A stretch of DNA of 64,000 nt. Source: Dyadobacter sp. 676 (GTDB lineage: Bacteria > Bacteroidota > Bacteroidia > Cytophagales > Spirosomataceae). Under the pieces are notes generated by a model that made no database searches, was not told the origin of the DNA, and saw only the letters and a program-made list of their open reading frames with translations. The stretch spans positions 2,046,001-2,110,000 of the forward strand of contig NZ_CP159289.1 in assembly GCF_040448675.1 (NCBI RefSeq), written 5' to 3'. Position numbers and translations under genes: made by a program. Shown here piece by piece: positions 52,287 to 61,744 of this stretch. Numbering within the stretch: position 1 is the first letter of the stretch; each line of letters opens with the position of its first letter.

Positions 52287-54411
52287 TTATCTCAGGAACG
52301 CCGCAGGAACACCGCCGTCGACGTTGATCACATTCCCGGTGCTCTTGTTGAGCAAGCCGCTTACGAAAATATATACGCCGTTTGCAATGTCTTCCGTGTG
52401 GATCTCGGCATTCAGTACGGTTCTTTTTGCATAATAAGCAGGCAATTCTTCTACTTTGATGCCGTAGGCCTTCGCACGTCCGGCAGCCCAGCCGCTTTCC
52501 CATATTTTACTTCCGGCGATTACCGCGTCGGGATTCACCACGTTTACGCGGATCTTGTCCGGGCCGAGCTCGGCAGCCAGCAGGCGTGACATATGTTGCT
52601 GAGCGGCCTTTGCTGTTCCGTAAGCCACATTATTCGGCCCCGAAACGATACCGTTCTTGCTCGCGATGTTAATAATGTCACCTCCCAGGCCTTGTTGGCG
52701 CATAATCGCCACCGACTCCTGCGATACCAGGAACTGGCCTTTTACGAGTACATCCTGCAAAATATCCCAGTCTTTAATAGTCGTTTCGGCCAATGGCTTC
52801 GAAATCGACAACCCTGCGCAGTTTACCACGATATCCACACCGCCGTATTTCAATTTGGTAGCGTGCAAAGCCGCCTTGATTGCCTCGTCGTCGAGCACGT
52901 TCGCTACGGTGGTGTCTGAAAAGTCTTTCCCGAATTTCGCGTCGAATTCAGCCTTGGTTTCTGCCAGTGCTTTTTCGTCGATGTCTGAAATCACGACGCA
53001 AGCTCCTTCCTGCAACAACTTCTGAGCGATAGCCTTACCGATACCGCCTGAACCGCCCGTCACGAATGCCACTTTGCGCGATACCGATTTTTCCTTCGGC
53101 ATACGTTGTAATTTCGCTTCTTCCAGCAGCCAGTACTCGATATCGAATGCTTCCTGCTCGGGCAATGAAACGTAGGAAGAAATCGCTTCCGCGCCTTTCA
53201 TAACGTTGATCGCATTGATATAAAACTCGGCGGCGACGCGCGCAGTTTGCTTATCCTTTGCAAACGAGAACATACCAACGCCGGGTAAAAGGATGATCAC
53301 CGGGTTCGGGTCACGCACCGCGGGACTGTTGGCGTGTTTGCAACGCTCGTAATAGGCAATATAATCGGCGCGGTAGGCTTCGAACTGCGGACGGATATGA
53401 TCGAGGATCTCCTCGTCGGTCGCTTCCAGCTTCTCGAATGGTAAATCCAGTACCAACGGACGGATTTTGGTACGGAGGAAGTGGTCAGGGCAGCTGGTAC
53501 CGAGCGGCGCCAGTTTATCCAGATCATTGCTCGCGATAAATTCGAGCACGCGCTCGTCGTCGGTGAAATGACCTATCATCGCTTGCTTTTCGGAAGCCAA
53601 TCCGCGCAGGTAAGGTGCAAGCTTGCCCGCTATCGCCGCACGACGCTCTTTAGGCTCGCTCTCGATACGCGCGCCGCCGAAAACGGGGCGTTTCTTGCCA
53701 TAATTCTCAGCCAGGTATTCCGACGCTCTTTCGATCGTATCGAGCGTGTTGATATACGATTCGTAAGCAGTGTCACCCCAAGTAAATAGTCCGTGCCCGC
53801 CAAGCACAATACCGCGGATGCCTGGATTGTCGTTCAATGCCTTTTCCAGTTTCAGGCCAAGGTCGAAACCGGGACGTTGCCATGGTACCCACGCCAGTTC
53901 TCCGTTGAACAGCTCCTTCGTAATGGCTTCACCTTCCTTGGACGCAGCAATCGCGATCAGTGCATCGGGGTGCAGGTGGTCGATATGTTTGAAAGGCAGC
54001 AAGCCGTGCAGTGGCGTGTCGATAGACGGGGCCTTCGATTTCAGGTCGTAAATACAATGGTTGAAAAGATCCACCATTTCATCTTCAAACTCCAGTCCGC
54101 GGTAAATGTTTTTCAGGCTATGCAGGCGATCGACGTACAGACCAGCCAGACCGCTTCTTGTTAAAGTACCAATATCGCCCCCCCGAGCCTTTGATCCACA
54201 TTACCTCGACAGGATTGCCCGTCAGCGGGTCTTTTTCGATGGTTTTACAGCTCGTGTTTCCACCAGCATAGTTGGTCAGGCGAAGATCGGCACCCAACAG
54301 ATTTGAACGGTACAGAAGAAGTGCAACCTGATCATCACCCAGGGAAGCGGCCTTCTCTTCATCCCATAAATAGCTTACATACCTGTACTGGCTTACTTTA
54401 GAACTGCTCAT
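52287..54411 (-). CDS. Bifunctional rhamnulose-1-phosphate aldolase/short-chain dehydrogenase, apparent frameshift
   Basis: The first frame (from 54411) reads MSSSKVSQYRYVSYLWDEEK to VMWIKGSGG. After the seven-C run at 54178-54184 (seven G on the coding strand), the second frame continues with DIGTLTRSG and runs to 52287. Removing one base restores 707 residues. The first 400 residues are a class II aldolase (GGNTSCKTIE, metal His residues in PLHGLLPFKHIDHLHPDALI and VLGGHGLFTWG). The last 270 are an SDR (TGGSGGIGKAIAQKL, NCAGLS, YGTAKAAQQ). It cleaves rhamnulose 1-phosphate (or rhamnulose) and oxidises lactaldehyde to lactate. The break is probably an assembly error. Confidence 0.85.
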
Positions 54412-54605
54412 ATTTGTTTCCTGATTATTTATCGATTTTGAGGTAAGAAATTCTTCTTTGCTGAAAGCATTTTAACAGATTAATACTACTCTGAACGTAT
54501 GTGCAAGATTAGGAAACTTACCAATCGACACCGTCCTGTTGTATCCTGCATGTTGAAATAATTCGAGAATTAATGTAAGAATTGAAAGTTCCGGAATAAA
54601 ACAAA

Positions 54606-54637
54606 TGGTCTGAACCATCTTTGTACAGTTCAGACCA
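54606..54637 (-). terminator. Terminator of the LRR gene
   Basis: TGGTCTGAAC (54606-54615) pairs with GTTCAGACCA (54628-54637); on the minus strand T-rich sequence follows, just past the LRR stop. The remaining bases up to 54411 are the leader of the rhamnose aldolase gene; I see no clear -7 box there. Confidence 0.65.
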
Positions 54638-54664
54638 CGAAATGCAAAAATAACCTTACTGTGC

Positions 54665-56527
54665 TTATCGCTTTATTAGTAATTTCTTTGCGACATCACC
54701 AATTTTGATGGTGTAAATACCTTCTTTCAGATCTTTCACATCGAGCTTCCCGCCAGATAGTTTTGCATTGACGACCACCGCTTTCCCGGTTTGGGTAAAA
54801 ATTGAAACCGCCTCATTTGTCACAACACCCTCCACAGTTAGTTCTTCCTGCGCGGGGTTAGGGTAAATGTTGACATTCGTCCGATCCGCCCTTACCACGA
54901 TCGTTTTGGAATATTCAAATTTGCCATCGTAGTCGAGCTGTTTCAAGCGGTAATAAGTAATTGCAAGCGGATCGGGATCTGTATAATGGTAAGTCTTGAC
55001 TTCTTTCGTATCGCCGTTCCCGTCCACGAAACCGATTGTTTCGAAAGTACGCGCATCGGTGCTGCGTTCGATTTCGAAGCCTTTGTTATTAGTTTCTTCG
55101 GTCGTTTTCCAAACGAGTTTCGTTTGATTGTTTTCGGATTTGCCTTCGAAGGATACGAGGGTGACTGGGAGTTTTATTACTGTATAATTCTTTGTAACCA
55201 GTTTCAGACCGGGCACCAGGCTGTTCGTTACTTCGGCACGATAGATCCCCTCTCCATCAAGGTAGAGATAGTTCTGACCGACTGTTGTGCTGATCAGCAC
55301 ATTATTTTTAAAAAGCGCATAAGTGTTGTTAGCAACGGTGCCTCCTGCATAGGGTATCATAATTTCAGGAATACAGCCAACACACATTGGCCCTTCCATA
55401 GCGGCGTCAATCGGTGCCTGTCTCGTGTACTGATCCAGTCGACCAATATTAGACTCCATGCCGTCAAACGTAAACGCATTGTCCGCCACATTCACATAGC
55501 CCGAAACAGGAACGTTGGAAAGGTCGGGAATCGGACCATTAAAGGAACCAAACTGTAAATTCAGATGGGTAAGATTAGCGAAGTTGCTGATCCCGGCGGG
55601 AATGGCTCCACCAAGTTTGGTGCCTGAGATCACAATCTTTTGTAATTTGGTCAGATTGCCGAACGCTGGGGGTAGTATTCCTGTGAAATTGCAACTCCTT
55701 AGTTCCAGTTCCTCAAGATTTACGAGATTTTCCAACGGAAACAGCATAGGGCCTGTAATATCGTATTGCGTTATACTTAATCGCCTAAGTTTTGTCAGGT
55801 TACCAATCTCCGCCGGCAATGGGGCGGTCAAGGCCAAATTTCGGTCAAGTTCAAGCACTTCGAGGTTTGACAGGTTACCAATCTCGGGCGGCAGTGCGCC
55901 TTCCAACTGAGCAACAAGGGTTAATTCTTTCAATTTGTTCAACGTAGTCAGAAAAACTGGGAATGGAGATGGCTCACCGCTGCCTATGGCTTCATTAGTA
56001 CCGAGATATAGTTTCTCAAGATTGACCAAGTTTGCAAACTCCGCCGGTATCGGCCCAAGCGGTGTTAGCGATAAGCCTTTTAACTTGGTCAGACTTCCAA
56101 TTACGGCCATATTGGCAATTCCAAACCTGTTTCCACTCAAATACAGGTATTCCAGGTTGGTAAGATTTCCCAAGGTAGTTGGAAGCTCTCCTGTCCAGCA
56201 TCCCAGTTCAACGCCATCGCCGGAAAGATCAAGGGTTGTCAATGCTGTTAAATTCCCTACTTCGGGAGCGAGTTCGCCTCTGATACCCAGGTGTGACAAT
56301 TCCAGCTTCGTTACGCGCCCTCCTTCGCAGGTGACGCCATACCACCCGCACGGACTGTCACCAACATTACCCCTTACCGCCCAATTGGAAAGCTCAGGGT
56401 AGTATGTGTACATGTCCGTGATGCGGTTATAGATCGCGATCAGCGCCAGACGATCATTTTCCAGCGTTTGGCCAAATAAATTAATGGAGATAAAAAGGCA
56501 AACAAGCCCAAGTAGACATCTTTTCAT
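54665..56527 (-). CDS. Secreted leucine-rich-repeat protein with type IX sorting domain
   Basis: A 620-residue exported protein; the start MKRCLLGLVCLFISINLFGQ gives the signal peptide, whereas the frame opens 50 codons earlier. Residues about 25-80 look like a plant-type LRRNT cap: ENDRLALIAIYNRITD and DSPCGWYGVTCEGGRVTKLE. About ten 24-residue LRRs follow (e.g. GNLTALTTLDLSGDGVELGC, IGNLSNLEVLELDRNLALTA). After an all-beta region the end IYPNPAQEELTVEG to VAKKLLIKR is a Por-type sorting domain. It should be shown on or released from the cell surface, perhaps for binding proteins or polysaccharides (inference). Confidence 0.85.
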   Translation of the reverse strand: MKRCLLGLVCLFISINLFGQTLENDRLALIAIYNRITDMYTYYPELSNWAVRGNVGDSPCGWYGVTCEGGRVTKLELSHLGIRGELAPEVGNLTALTTLDLSGDGVELGCWTGELPTTLGNLTNLEYLYLSGNRFGIANMAVIGSLTKLKGLSLTPLGPIPAEFANLVNLEKLYLGTNEAIGSGEPSPFPVFLTTLNKLKELTLVAQLEGALPPEIGNLSNLEVLELDRNLALTAPLPAEIGNLTKLRRLSITQYDITGPMLFPLENLVNLEELELRSCNFTGILPPAFGNLTKLQKIVISGTKLGGAIPAGISNFANLTHLNLQFGSFNGPIPDLSNVPVSGYVNVADNAFTFDGMESNIGRLDQYTRQAPIDAAMEGPMCVGCIPEIMIPYAGGTVANNTYALFKNNVLISTTVGQNYLYLDGEGIYRAEVTNSLVPGLKLVTKNYTVIKLPVTLVSFEGKSENNQTKLVWKTTEETNNKGFEIERSTDARTFETIGFVDGNGDTKEVKTYHYTDPDPLAITYYRLKQLDYDGKFEYSKTIVVRADRTNVNIYPNPAQEELTVEGVVTNEAVSIFTQTGKAVVVNAKLSGGKLDVKDLKEGIYTIKIGDVAKKLLIKR

Positions 56528-56710
56528 AGCGTCGTAAAAAGGGTCAGTAAATCCTCGAAACGTTGAGCGGGTGCCTGGACTGGCAACACAGAGCTGCCGG
56601 TAATGTAAGAATGTTCTATATATACAAATGTAACCGAATGCACAATAAAATATGCACCGATTACAAAAAATTATCAAAGCTTGACATTGTAGTATCTCCC
56701 TACTCGCTAA

Positions 56711-58821
56711 TTACTTCCAGGTAAGTCCCATATTGCGGAAAAGAAATGCATAAATATCCGCCTGGGTTTCGAGTGCTTTTTTGGTATTACTGGCGCCGTG
56801 GCCGGAGTTGGTGTCGATCCGGATCAATAATGGATTGGATGAAGTACTCCCCGCTTTTGCCTGCAACTCGGCGGCATATTTGAATGAATGAGCGGGAACA
56901 ACGCGGTCGTCGTGGTCGGCGGTGGTGATCATCGTGGCCGGATAATGACCGCCTTCTTTAATATTGTGAAGTGGGGAATAGCCGTATAAAACTTTGAATT
57001 CCTCCTCATTATCGCTACTGCCGTAGTCGGCGATCCAGTTCCAGCCGATGGTGAATTTGTGGAACCGGAGCATATCCATGACACCCACGGCGGGAAACGC
57101 CGCTTTAAAAAGTTCAGGGCGCTGGTTCATCACTGCACCGACGAGCAAACCGCCATTGGAACCACCCTGAATGGCAAGCCGCTCCGGCGAAGTGTATTTT
57201 TCACGGATAAGGTATTCGGCTGCGGCAATGAAGTCGTCGAACACATTCTGCTTTTTCAGCTTCATACCCTGCTCGTGCCACTTCTCGCCATACTCGCTTC
57301 CTCCTCTCAGATTGGCCTGCACATACACACCGCCCTGATCGAGAAACGGAATACGGGTAGGACTAAACGCAGGCGGCAAGCTGACGTTAAATCCGCCATA
57401 GCCATAGAGGATCGTGGGGTTCGTCCCATCTAGTTTCAACCCTTTTTTGTAAGTAATAAATGCCGGGATATGCGTACCGTCCTTGCTGGGATAAAATACC
57501 TGCTTCGTTTCGTAGTCCGACGGCTTGAATGTTACTTCGGGCTCACGGAAAACACTGCTCTTTCCGGTAGCGATATCGTAGCGGAAAATCGTGGATGGAT
57601 AATTGAACGAGGTAAATGTATAAAATACGAAAGTATCGCTCCGCTCCCCGCTGAAACCGGCTGCCGAGCCTAATCCAGGTAATGCGATCTCGCTTTCTAA
57701 GGCCCCGTGCGCGTTGTATACGTATGTGCGCGTGGCTACGTCCTTCATATAGGAGACGAATAGTTTCCCTCCCGCCAATTCCGCATTTTCAAGCGGCTCT
57801 TCGCGCTCCGGTAACACGGTTTGCCAGGTCCGGTCGGCTGTTTTGAAGAGAACGACCTTTCCGTTAGGCGCCTCGTCATTGGTTTCGATCAGGAAATCGG
57901 CACCGATATTGTCGATAATGCGGAACCGCGAGTCGGTAATCTCCTCCCTGACCGGCACGAATTGCGTGTCGCCTTTTTTAGTACCCATACCGCATTGCCA
58001 TCCTTCCCTTTTCCCCGGTCGCTCACACTGAGAACGGCATATTGCTCGTCCTCCGTTGTGCCCACTGTGTGAAAACGCTGCGGGTTGGCCTTGTCTTCGA
58101 ATACCAGTTTGTCCTGGTCCTGCGAGGTACCTATGCGGTGAAAAAAAACCTGGTGGTTTTCATTTTTTGAGGCAAGTGCACTGCCGTCCGGTTTTGGATA
58201 GCGGCTGTAATAAAATCCATCGCCCTGCCAGGCCGCTCCCGACACTTTTACCCATTCCACCTTGTCGGCCAGCATGGACAGGTCGTTCATTTGCATCACC
58301 TGATACTCTTGCCAGTCGGAACCGCCTTTGGAAAAACCCAGCACTGCATAGGCCCCATCTCCGGACAAACTGAAAACAGTAAGCCTGGTTGTTCCATCGG
58401 ACGAGAGCTTATTAGGATCGATCACCACTTCGGGTGTGCCTTCCAGCCCCTTCTGGCGATACAACACCGCCTGGTTTTGCAAACCATCGTTTTTATAGAA
58501 ATAGAAATAATCGCCCTTTTTTCGCGGAGCCGAATATTTCGGATAATTATAGGCCTTTTCGAGGTCGTCGAAAATCTTTTTTCGAAACGGGATCGCATTC
58601 AGGTAGCCGAACGTAACGTCGTTCTGGGCTTTCACCCAGGCTGCCGTTTCAACCGAGCGGTCGTCTTCGAGCCAGCGGTAAGGGTCCGCGACTTGCACGC
58701 CGTGGTATTCATCGTAATGTTCCTGCCTGCGGGTTTCGGGATATTTCAGTTGTTGTGCATTGCCTTGTCCCGACAATGCCGATGCCGTCATTAAACTCAT
58801 CAGAAAAATTTTTAAATCCAT
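56711..58821 (-). CDS. Prolyl oligopeptidase (S9 family), apparent frameshift
   Basis: Two frames join to about 703 residues. The first (from 58821) has a signal MDLKIFLMSLMTASALSGQG and the propeller start YPETRRQEHYDEYHGVQVADPYRWLEDD, and runs to NAVWVLKK. The second continues GDTQFVPVREEITDSRFRII to the end. One A is missing in the six-A run on the coding strand (T run at 57974-57979). The catalytic Ser is in IQGGSNGGLLVGAVMNQ, Asp in TADHDDRVVPAHS, and His in NSGHGASNTKKAL. It cleaves peptides after proline in the periplasm. It is last in a three-gene minus-strand run. The break is probably an assembly error. Confidence 0.88.
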
Positions 58822-58832
58822 AAAAACGGCCG

Positions 58833-60719
58833 TTATTTAATAATTTCCACCTCCAATGCACTCGGAGCGTCGGCCTGGTGATAAATAGTATGCCTAGCAG
58901 GAGTAAAATCCGAATCCTGCGCCTTGTAGATATTCTCGACATACTTTTGCGGGTTTCTATCGAACAGCGGGAATGCCGTGCTCTGCACCTGCACCATGAT
59001 GCGATGGCCCTTTTTGAAAGTATGTAGCACATCCTGCAAGCGGAATTTCAAATCGGTGATCTTACCTGCCACAAGGGGCTCCGGCTTTTCGAAGCTGTTC
59101 CGAAAACGGGCGCGCATTACCTCGCTCCTGACCATTTGCTGGTAACCAGCGAGTACCACCTTGGGATCAGGCATATAAGGGTGATTTTTCTCGTCATCGG
59201 GATACACGTCGATCAATTTCACGAAGAAATCCGCGTCAGTGCCGGTAGTACTGAATTTAAGTAATGCATTGATTTCCCCGCCAAGCGTGATGTCTTCGGT
59301 CAGGATATCAGTTTCAAAAACCAGCACATCGGGCCGTGTTGCGGCAAAACGCTGGTCTTCCGACATATATTCAAACGGTGTAAAGCCCGACATTTGCTTG
59401 TAATTGGCCGTGTAGGGCACCGGTTTCAGCGGGTCGCTCACATATTCGCTCACCGATTTTGCCTCCTTCGGCGCTTCGAAATCCAGCTTACCTTTTGGGT
59501 GAAAAAACAGCTTGCGCTTTTCGGCGTTGGCAGTCGGCCATTTATCGAACGTCTTCCATTCTTTTTTACCCGTATCGAACAAATAGGCTTCCGGCAGGCC
59601 GGTCTTCCCGTCGCCGGCCTCTTTCAAAAAATGTTTAAAGAATTTCGCTTCGATATTATTTTGATAAAAAGTCGCGATGCTATCGCCAAAGTAAATATCA
59701 TTGTGCAAAGTATGACCGGTTTCACGGCTCCAACGGCCATGCCCGAACGGTCCGACGACAAGTGTATTGTAAATGGAAGGGTTATTCTTTTCGAGCGTTT
59801 TATACGTGTTAAGAGGCCCATATAAGTCCTCAGCGTCAAACCAGCCTCCCACTGTCATGAAAGCATGCTTTACACCTTTCAAATGCGGAAGGATATCACG
59901 CTTTTTCCAGAACTCATCTTTGTTGGGGTGATTGACGGTTTCCTGCCAGTAAAAGTTCTGTGAATAGTATTTATCAAAATTCTTCAAAGAACCCATTTCA
60001 AGGTTGAATGTGTAGCCATCCGGCCTGGGCGTAAACATCTCGCCGGTGAACCACGAGGCGGTAGTAGGTTTCGGCGGTTTAATTCCGAAAACAGGGAACG
60101 TCAGGTAATAGCCCTGCGTAAATACGCCGTTGTGATGAAAATCGTCAAAAAAGAAATCGGCGATGGGTGCCTGTGGCGACGAGGCTTTCAATGCCGGGTG
60201 GCCGGCCAATGCACTGGCCGTCGTGTAAAAGCCCGGATACGAAATGCCCCATTGCCCCACGCGGCCGTTGTTGTTCGGGATATTTTTGAGAAGCCATTCG
60301 ATCGTGTCGTAGGTATCCGAAGCTTCATCGACATCGTTCTTATCCTTTTTCTGATCGATATGCGGTGTCATGTTCGTCCAGGTGCCCTCGCTCAGGTAGC
60401 GTCCGCGCACGTCCTGGTAAACAAATATAAACTTATCGCGCATTAACGCCTGACTAGGGCCTAACCGGGGCGGATAGGCATCGGCGCCGTAGGGGGCCAC
60501 ACTGTAACACGTCCGCTGCATGAGGAACGGGTATTTCTTTTCGGCCGAAGCGTCTTTGGGCGTATAAACGATCGTATGGAGCTTCACGCCGTCCCTCACG
60601 GGAATATCGTATTCAGCTTTGGAATAGTTTTCACGGATATACTGCTCGTCGGAAGCATTTTGTCCATAAACATGCCCGCCCAGCACGATCAGTGCAGCGC
60701 AGAGTAGATTTTTGATCAT
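58833..60719 (-). CDS. CocE/NonD family hydrolase (X-Pro dipeptidyl-peptidase S15 type)
   Basis: A 628-residue exported alpha/beta hydrolase. The signal is MIKNLLCAALIVLGGHVYGQ. The family start ENYSKAEYDIPVRDGVKLHTIVYTPKD, the oxyanion region FLMQRTCYSVAPYG, and the nucleophile elbow GQWGISYPGFYT (Ser about 165) are clear. The C-terminal jelly-roll (SGFTPFEYMSEDQRFAATRPDVLVFETDIL, LQDVLHTFKKGHRIMVQVQSTAFP) is that of CocE and S15 enzymes. It hydrolyses dipeptides, esters or related amides in the periplasm. It lies 11 bases upstream of the S9 peptidase gene, so both are probably one operon for peptide degradation. Confidence 0.88.
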   Translation of the reverse strand: MIKNLLCAALIVLGGHVYGQNASDEQYIRENYSKAEYDIPVRDGVKLHTIVYTPKDASAEKKYPFLMQRTCYSVAPYGADAYPPRLGPSQALMRDKFIFVYQDVRGRYLSEGTWTNMTPHIDQKKDKNDVDEASDTYDTIEWLLKNIPNNNGRVGQWGISYPGFYTTASALAGHPALKASSPQAPIADFFFDDFHHNGVFTQGYYLTFPVFGIKPPKPTTASWFTGEMFTPRPDGYTFNLEMGSLKNFDKYYSQNFYWQETVNHPNKDEFWKKRDILPHLKGVKHAFMTVGGWFDAEDLYGPLNTYKTLEKNNPSIYNTLVVGPFGHGRWSRETGHTLHNDIYFGDSIATFYQNNIEAKFFKHFLKEAGDGKTGLPEAYLFDTGKKEWKTFDKWPTANAEKRKLFFHPKGKLDFEAPKEAKSVSEYVSDPLKPVPYTANYKQMSGFTPFEYMSEDQRFAATRPDVLVFETDILTEDITLGGEINALLKFSTTGTDADFFVKLIDVYPDDEKNHPYMPDPKVVLAGYQQMVRSEVMRARFRNSFEKPEPLVAGKITDLKFRLQDVLHTFKKGHRIMVQVQSTAFPLFDRNPQKYVENIYKAQDSDFTPARHTIYHQADAPSALEVEIIK

Positions 60720-60728
60720 AGTTTGCGA

Positions 60729-61652
60729 TTATTTTCTCTTATAATAATTGAGTGACACGCTGGCGGCGTTTCCCTTTTCGCTCAACGTGTAGAAACCCTT
60801 GCCTTCGTTTTCAAAACAGATTGCCTCCCCCTGCGGTTCAAGAGCGACGGTCAAAGTTTTGTTAGCGGATTTAACAAGCGCCTGCCCGACGGTTTCCCCA
60901 TTGCTCCTTTTCCAATAATATACGGCCAGATAAGTACGGACCATTATTTCACTTCCGTCCCTGGAAATGCTGCTCGCCGTAGCAAGCGCTACCCCGGGCA
61001 CGGCACCTACTTTTTCGGCAACAATGGTTTCACCTGTCGATTGAGGAAACGGTAACCTGTAAACATTGGTGCTTTGCATTTCCTTTGACAAAACGAAAAC
61101 ATCCTTTGTAACGGGGTCCACGATCAATGCTTCCGCGTCGCGAGGGCCGTCGGGGTAGCTGAAACTAATCTTTTGCAATGCATTCTGATCGAAAGTACCG
61201 CCGGTACCGGTGATTTCGGGTATCCGGTAAATGGTATTGACAGGCGTTGCCGGCTGGTTGTTATTTCCAATGTCGGCAATATAGGCATACGACCTGCCGT
61301 TGTCCGGCCCCGGTCCGACGGCCACTTCCTCCCAGTCGCGGTTGTCGGCACCCGGCACCTGATATTCCTTAATGGTTTTCCCGTCCTTACTGATCAGATA
61401 AAGCGAATTGGGCCGGCCCGAATCCTGGACAGTCCAGAGATAACCGGGCATCGTCGCGCTGGCAGCCAGCCCCGATGCCTCGTCAACAATACCGGCGGTT
61501 ATCGGGAATTGCTCGGGAGCTGTTTCAAACTGGTCCGACAAGCCGTTCCCGCCGGGCGCCGGCTCCGGGTCGCCACAGGAACAAGTGATGCAAAAAACAA
61601 GTGAAGAAAGAATCGACCCCGCTCGTCCGCCCGCACTGCCATATATTTTCAT
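60729..61652 (-). CDS. Hypothetical beta-propeller lipoprotein
   Basis: A 307-residue exported protein; the start MKIYGSAGGRAGSILSSLVF ends in ITCSC, with Cys26 as probable lipid site. A GTG 3 codons upstream is a less likely start. The mature part shows propeller-like strands: GIVDEASGLAASATMPGYLW, DNRDWEEVAVGPGPDNGRSY, IADIGNNNQPATPVNTIYRI, PDGPRDAEALIVDPVTKDVF and GEAICFENEGKGFYTLSEKG. This is the pattern of esterase-like or PE-PGRS-named lipoproteins with no known reaction. It is the first gene of the run with the two peptidase genes (9-base gap) and is divergent from aspS. Confidence 0.7.
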   Translation of the reverse strand: MKIYGSAGGRAGSILSSLVFCITCSCGDPEPAPGGNGLSDQFETAPEQFPITAGIVDEASGLAASATMPGYLWTVQDSGRPNSLYLISKDGKTIKEYQVPGADNRDWEEVAVGPGPDNGRSYAYIADIGNNNQPATPVNTIYRIPEITGTGGTFDQNALQKISFSYPDGPRDAEALIVDPVTKDVFVLSKEMQSTNVYRLPFPQSTGETIVAEKVGAVPGVALATASSISRDGSEIMVRTYLAVYYWKRSNGETVGQALVKSANKTLTVALEPQGEAICFENEGKGFYTLSEKGNAASVSLNYYKRK

Positions 61653-61687
61653 AAAAAACACTTCATGTTAGATTTGCTAAAATTACG

Positions 61688-61695
61688 TACTTTTG
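61688..61695 (+). promoter_or_regulatory. -7 promoter box of aspS
   Basis: TACTTTTG matches TAnnTTTG; the start codon at 61745 is 49 bases downstream. No well-spaced -33 element is clear. Confidence 0.45.
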
Positions 61696-61744
61696 CCGCA
61701 TTTATTATCAGCGACTTTCATTATCTCAGTATTAAAATAGTTAT

